Origin: Panorpa germanica
Taxonomy: Eukaryota; Arthropoda; Insecta; Mecoptera; Panorpidae
Length of the DNA stretch: 64,000 bases
Direction: 5' to 3'
Assembly: GCA_963678705.1 (NCBI GenBank)
Contig: OY783204.1
Coordinates: forward strand, 26,918,759 to 26,982,758
The notes below the pieces were generated by a model. It was not told the origin of the DNA and did not search any database. It saw only the letters and a program-made list of their open reading frames with translations. Shown in pieces: positions 59,729 through 64,000 of this stretch. The translations under genes and the position numbers were made by a program. Numbering within the stretch: the first letter of the stretch is position 1; every line of letters starts with the position of its first letter.

Positions 59729-60352
59729 ATACAAGGTGTTCCAAAATTCAACGATAAGCGGGCACCAGAGGGTGGTCCTGCTCATGACTACACGAGAAAA
59801 AAAGAATTTATCTTATTTTGTTTAGAAATTACAAAAAAAAAAAAATCTTTCGAAAATTGAAACACCTTAAGATGTTTTTAACTACCAAGACCACAATTTT
59901 TCAGTTTTTAAAAAAATTGGCTCCTGGATCCTGAAGAGTTGCGCCAATTTTTAAAAAAACTTGCCATAGTAGTGTTCATACTTCTTTTTACACCACGATG
60001 AGTTAAAGTGGACTGAAAGTAAAAATCTTTAAAAATTTTAAGGAAAAAAATAATTTCGATTGATTTTTGTGTAAAAACTACTAGCATTCTGGAATTTTTA
60101 ATGGTTGTGGTGGATAGTAGTGCTATTTAGGTTGCTGATACAAAAAAAAAAATCCGAAATATTTGAAAAATTGTGGTCATGGTAGTTAAAAACATCTTAA
60201 GGTGTTTCAATTTTCGAAATTTTTTTATTTTTTTTTTTGTAATTTCTAAATAAAATAAGATAATTTTCCTTCTTCTTTTTTTCTCGTGTAGTCATGAGCA
60301 GGACCACCCTCTGGTGCCCGCTTATCGTTGAATATTGGGACACCCTGTATAG
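59729..60352. mobile_element. Foldback element with terminal inverted repeats of about 175 bp
   Basis: The left arm starts TACAAGGTGTTCC and contains GATAAGCGGGCACCAGAGGG and CATGACTACACGAG. The right arm holds the reverse complement and ends ACACCCTGTATA. TA flanks both sides. About 620 bp with a 270-bp non-coding centre. The CACCCTGTA end resembles those of insect mariner-like MITEs (inference). Confidence 0.85.
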
Positions 60353-60355
60353 ATT

Positions 60356-60434
60356 TGATAATATTTCACCTGCTGTATAGTATCGCCATCTATATTTCGC
60401 GATCATAAATTGCCAAGTATCGTTTCACTTTAAA
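60356..60434 (-). repeat. Repeat family B, fragment
   Basis: TTGATAATATTTCACCTGCTGTATAG to AAGTATCGTTTCACTTTAA matches one end of family B. It lies immediately next to the foldback element, with only a few bases between. Confidence 0.75.
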
Positions 60435-61140
60435 CGTAGTATACTACACCTTGTACAGGTAGATAAATAGTAAAATACACCTCTAATTGTTCAAAAACAT
60501 TCTTCAGTGAAATAAGGAAACGCAAACAACAGCTGATGCTATTCCAAATCGAGAGTAAACATCCTCGTAGTTAGCTAACACCTCGTTTATAGTGTCACAC
60601 TACCTACCTACGTATCTGCTAGTACGAATACGAATCTTTATTTGACTGATTACTAATTGTAATTCCTCGAATGTGATCTGAACAGCAAGCCGGTGTGAAT
60701 AACCTTACCCTCAGGGTCTTTTTAAATAATATTTCATACAAAATAAAACATATTTATTATAAATAATAAGTAATAATTGCCCTGTATTTTACAAGTATGT
60801 TATATCTGCAGTAAAACTTGAAGTCACTTCCGCTATTGAAACAATTCGTCGCTTCGGAGGCTTCAGATTGTTTTAGCACTCCCACTACCCCCTCCTGCCC
60901 CCCTTCCCCACGTAACGTGTATGGTATAGTGTTGATACATTATGAACTGTGTCTAGGATTTCCTAGGAAGCAATCGGCATGCTAAATATTTTGTTTCTTT
61001 TTTGTTTTGTTTGAAGCTAGTATTAAAAACCTTGAATTTTAAAATGTTTCATGGGACTTGTTCATGGTCGTTTATAAAACAAAGCTAAACTAAATTTAAC
61101 CATTTTTAACACAATCTGAATCGACCTTCTGTGCCGTGCA
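60435..61140. other. Gene-free spacer
   Basis: No gene recognised. A C-rich patch (60878-60910) stands out. Confidence 0.35.
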
Positions 61141-61683
61141 ATGGGCTTGTGTCCTATGTCTTAATTTCTATAAAAATGAACTATATATTGGTAAAGTGGG
61201 TTACTAGAACTTCAAATGTTCAATTATCGTTCAAGAGTCCAAATGCATGTGACATCACAACCGCTACCAACCTTACAGCTCATAAATCTCTGCTATATGT
61301 ATTTATATATCAAAATATCAAATATTATTTACAGCTATTTCAAGGAACAATAAAATTTCATTATTATGTCTGCCGTAACAGGGTTAAATAAAATAAAAAT
61401 TTATTATTCTTTGACTTAACTTGATTATTTGACTACCAACAGCTACAAAACATTACCACAGCACTGACCTACTCAACAAATAACTGACGTTAAATGCTTT
61501 TCACGTCATACAAATATGGCTAATTATTTCTACCGCTAAAACTACAATTCAAACTTTTAATTGCTATATCTTCGTCAACATTTAGATATTTAATAAAATA
61601 GACACGCCAATATACATTTATTAATATCAATTTCAATCAACAATTGAAAAATCGACCACTAAAAAATGAGAAGACAAGCCCAT
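61141..61683 (+). mobile_element. Repeat family A, copy 11 (both ends)
   Basis: 543 bp between ATGGGCTTGTGTCC and GACAAGCCCAT. About 70 bp is missing near the left (TTATCGTTCAAGAGTCC replaces the usual CTCCTTATATG... region). Confidence 0.92.
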
Positions 61684-64000
61684 TGGCTTAGATTTATCTG
61701 AATTGGAATTAAATATCTATATTTTCCCACAGGTTTTTTTCATAACAACGTAAATACGTTTTCGGGACAGATTTCACTTACTGCACTAGAACGTGGAACG
61801 AAAAGTTAAATCACTTTGATCTAGTTGACTTCTGAGTAGTTGGATAGTCAAGTTTTTGGCACCTGGTTAAGTAATTAGGACAGTAGGAACATTCCTTGGC
61901 TAGAAACTGAAATACAACTAAAGTAACTTGTAATATTACTTATAAGAACTGCTATTACTTTAATTCAGGTCTGATCTTGCATAAATATAATATATAAAAG
62001 GGCTTGATTAATTTTTGATCAAACTTTCTATTTATTTTATGAATGAAATTAATATTACCATTCTTTTATAGATGCCGAAATTTAACATATTAGGCAAATA
62101 GTTCCACTTACGTGTCAATGATCCTATTTCATTAATTTTATTAATGGTTACACAATATTTAAAATGAGGCAAAATTGTTAGCGTTGTCTCTGTTTGTTGT
62201 ATCTGTTCAAATGGTGTTGTCCTTGTCTTTCTACAACAAAAACTAAAATCTATAACTAAGCAATAGTGTGTAACGATTTATCTGTTTTGTATAATTTACT
62301 AAATGGTGAACTTATATTAAATTAAGAAAACGTTTTTTACGAAATATGCTTTTAAATGGATTAAAAGAGAAACATAATTTGTGATACTATATTACATATA
62401 TTCTAATCTTTATCCCATCGCAAAGAGCCCCTGGTTTATTTTTAAATTTCTAAATTCTAAAATATTTTTCCAATGCATAGGCGCGAAATGTATTTGCAAA
62501 ATTTCAACTTTCTATCTATACCGTAATAAAAGTTACGGACCAGAATGTAACTGCACTTTTTCCAGTTTTTCCAATATTACTAATAAAATATATATTTAAA
62601 ATTTATCTGTATATTATTGTACCACATTGCAAGAGTTTGTGTGCAAAATTTAGACTTGATAGGTTATTAGGAAGACGTTTAAAATCGATTGCAAAGTGTT
62701 AACCTTAATGATAAATACATCGCCATTTTTTTTTGCTAGTCAAAGTTTTCACGGCGCCAAATTTAAAAACAGATTCACGTCAAAAACGCAGTATTTATGT
62801 AAACACAATTCTAAATAATGGAAAGTGTCACTAAAGATATTTATTTATAGGGAAACTGTATCTAAACATCATTATAATTAAAATAAAAAAAGTAATAGGA
62901 GTATATTTTTCATGGAAGTCGCAAAACTGATTCCGAAAACTGTGCTTTACACGGCCTGCACACAAATATAGCAGATAATGTATGCAGTCAGCCAAATATT
63001 CTTGTCCTGACCAGGTTCAAGGCTGCGAGCCACCAAGTCGCTCCTCTCCGCACGGTGCTATTCAGACTGGCAGAAAACACAAGCTGAAGCATTATTCCCA
63101 GCTACGGTTTTCATTCTATGTCTTAATCTTACATTGTATGTTTCAGTTGCAGAAGAAAGTATACGTTTCAAGCTGTGTTTTAATTTTTGAATGTACAATA
63201 AAAATACCGCTGTATTGTTAAGTTTTCTATTTTAGATTCATTTTAGGAGATAAGTAGTATAATTTAGAAAATGTAGTTCTCCAAAAAATCTTAAATAGCT
63301 AAAAAATCAGACGCTAAGTTTAGGAAGCCTGTAGTTTTAATACTTCTGCAATAAAAACATTTAAAAAAAATTAGTTAAAGCTAAAATTTATTATGGAAAT
63401 GAATGAAATGATAATGACAATATTGCACATGTTACACTAAAAATTAAAACTAAAACAGTAGCTGAGAATGCTACTTAAAACTTAAGCAAACTGGCTCTAG
63501 CTCTCCAAGTGGCTTATACTTTTTTTTAGTTTTTTTTGTTAACCCATTAGCTACCATAACTTCCTTTTGAAAATATCATCTTCTTTCTTATACAAAAGTT
63601 GGTAGAAGATCTCACCTATCTACCTCACCCAGAAAGTACAACGCCTGTCCGGAGATCGATTCCGATGATACGATATTTTGGCATCAAGTATAAACATTTT
63701 CGGCTGTTGTGTTGTTTCAATTTAGTCTAAATTAGAATTAAAAAAATTAGTTTTCTGATTGAGGTAGCCGTTGTGTATAAGGGTACTCTCTCTTTCTCTC
63801 TCTGGAACAGACTACTTGCTATTTTAGAGTTCTTCAGTGGTGTATTGATAAACATGTAACTAGAGGGTCACTTTCATAATAAACTGTTCTAACGCGAACC
63901 GAATGAAAAACACACCCTACTGAAAAAAATCGCCGTCGCAAGAAATCTGTTCCAGGTGTGAGAAAAACCAAAGCCTCATGAGTAGAATGTTATAATTTTT
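61684..64000. other. Gene-free right end
   Basis: AT-rich. Several short frames (62381-62599, 62982-63221) show no family features. A CT-rich run (CTCTCTCTTTCTCTCTCT) lies at 63785. Nothing else recognised. Confidence 0.35.

Noticed and set aside
23334-61391. Recurrent 60-90 codon frames inside family A copies (for example 23334, 40291, 61131)
   Set aside because: They recur only because the repeats are similar; reading frames differ between copies and have stops.
1-64000. CRISPR arrays, tRNA or rRNA genes
   Set aside because: No spacer-repeat pattern other than the satellite, and no convincing tRNA A/B boxes or rRNA sequence seen by eye.

Overview
The window looks like a piece of an insect (at least arthropod) nuclear genome. 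It is AT-rich, its genes are split by short GT-AG introns, and several proteins match conserved animal families closely. There are no bacterial-style operons. The order cannot be fixed from sequence alone.

Gene-bearing part, about 1-30.6 kb. (1) The 3' end of a C2H2 zinc-finger gene of the ZNF423/ZNF521/Oaz family, plus strand, running in from the left edge and ending at 2215. (2) A nucleoside hydrolase (IUNH) gene on the minus strand, 3677-5117, with in-phase candidate N-terminal exons up to 5657. (3) A complete eight-exon HEATR3 (Syo1-like) gene on the plus strand, 6013-8429, probably sharing a divergent promoter with IUNH. (4) A five-exon minus-strand gene, 9472-26947, for an unfamiliar 550-residue proline-rich protein with two NPF motifs; its first intron is 13.6 kb. 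(5) A complete three-exon SF3B6 (p14) splicing-factor gene, plus strand, 29114-29635. (6) A possible 73-residue single-pass membrane protein at 30373-30594. (7) A small secreted, possibly GPI-anchored, cysteine-containing protein on the minus strand at 37691-38116.

The most striking structure is in the large intron of gene (4). It is a 5.7-kb array (14981-20716) of about 40 units with an exact 147-bp period. The array flips orientation at about 17640, giving a giant inverted repeat: about 2 kb of forward units, five diverged units at the core, and about 3 kb of reverse units. Transcribed as intron, it could fold into a very long hairpin.

From about 30 kb to the right end the sequence is mostly gene-poor and built from short repeated elements. 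The families are: A, eleven copies (about 0.5-0.6 kb when full, terminal ATGGGCTTGTGTCCT); B, about 0.26 kb; C, about 0.7 kb, with one deleted copy filling an intron of the zinc-finger gene; D, two 770-bp hAT relics with 8-bp target duplications and transposase C-terminal remnants; E, F, H, I and J, palindromic or paired repeats; a 620-bp foldback element; and a 0.49-kb element with 21-bp inverted termini. No tRNA, rRNA, CRISPR or viral gene was recognised.
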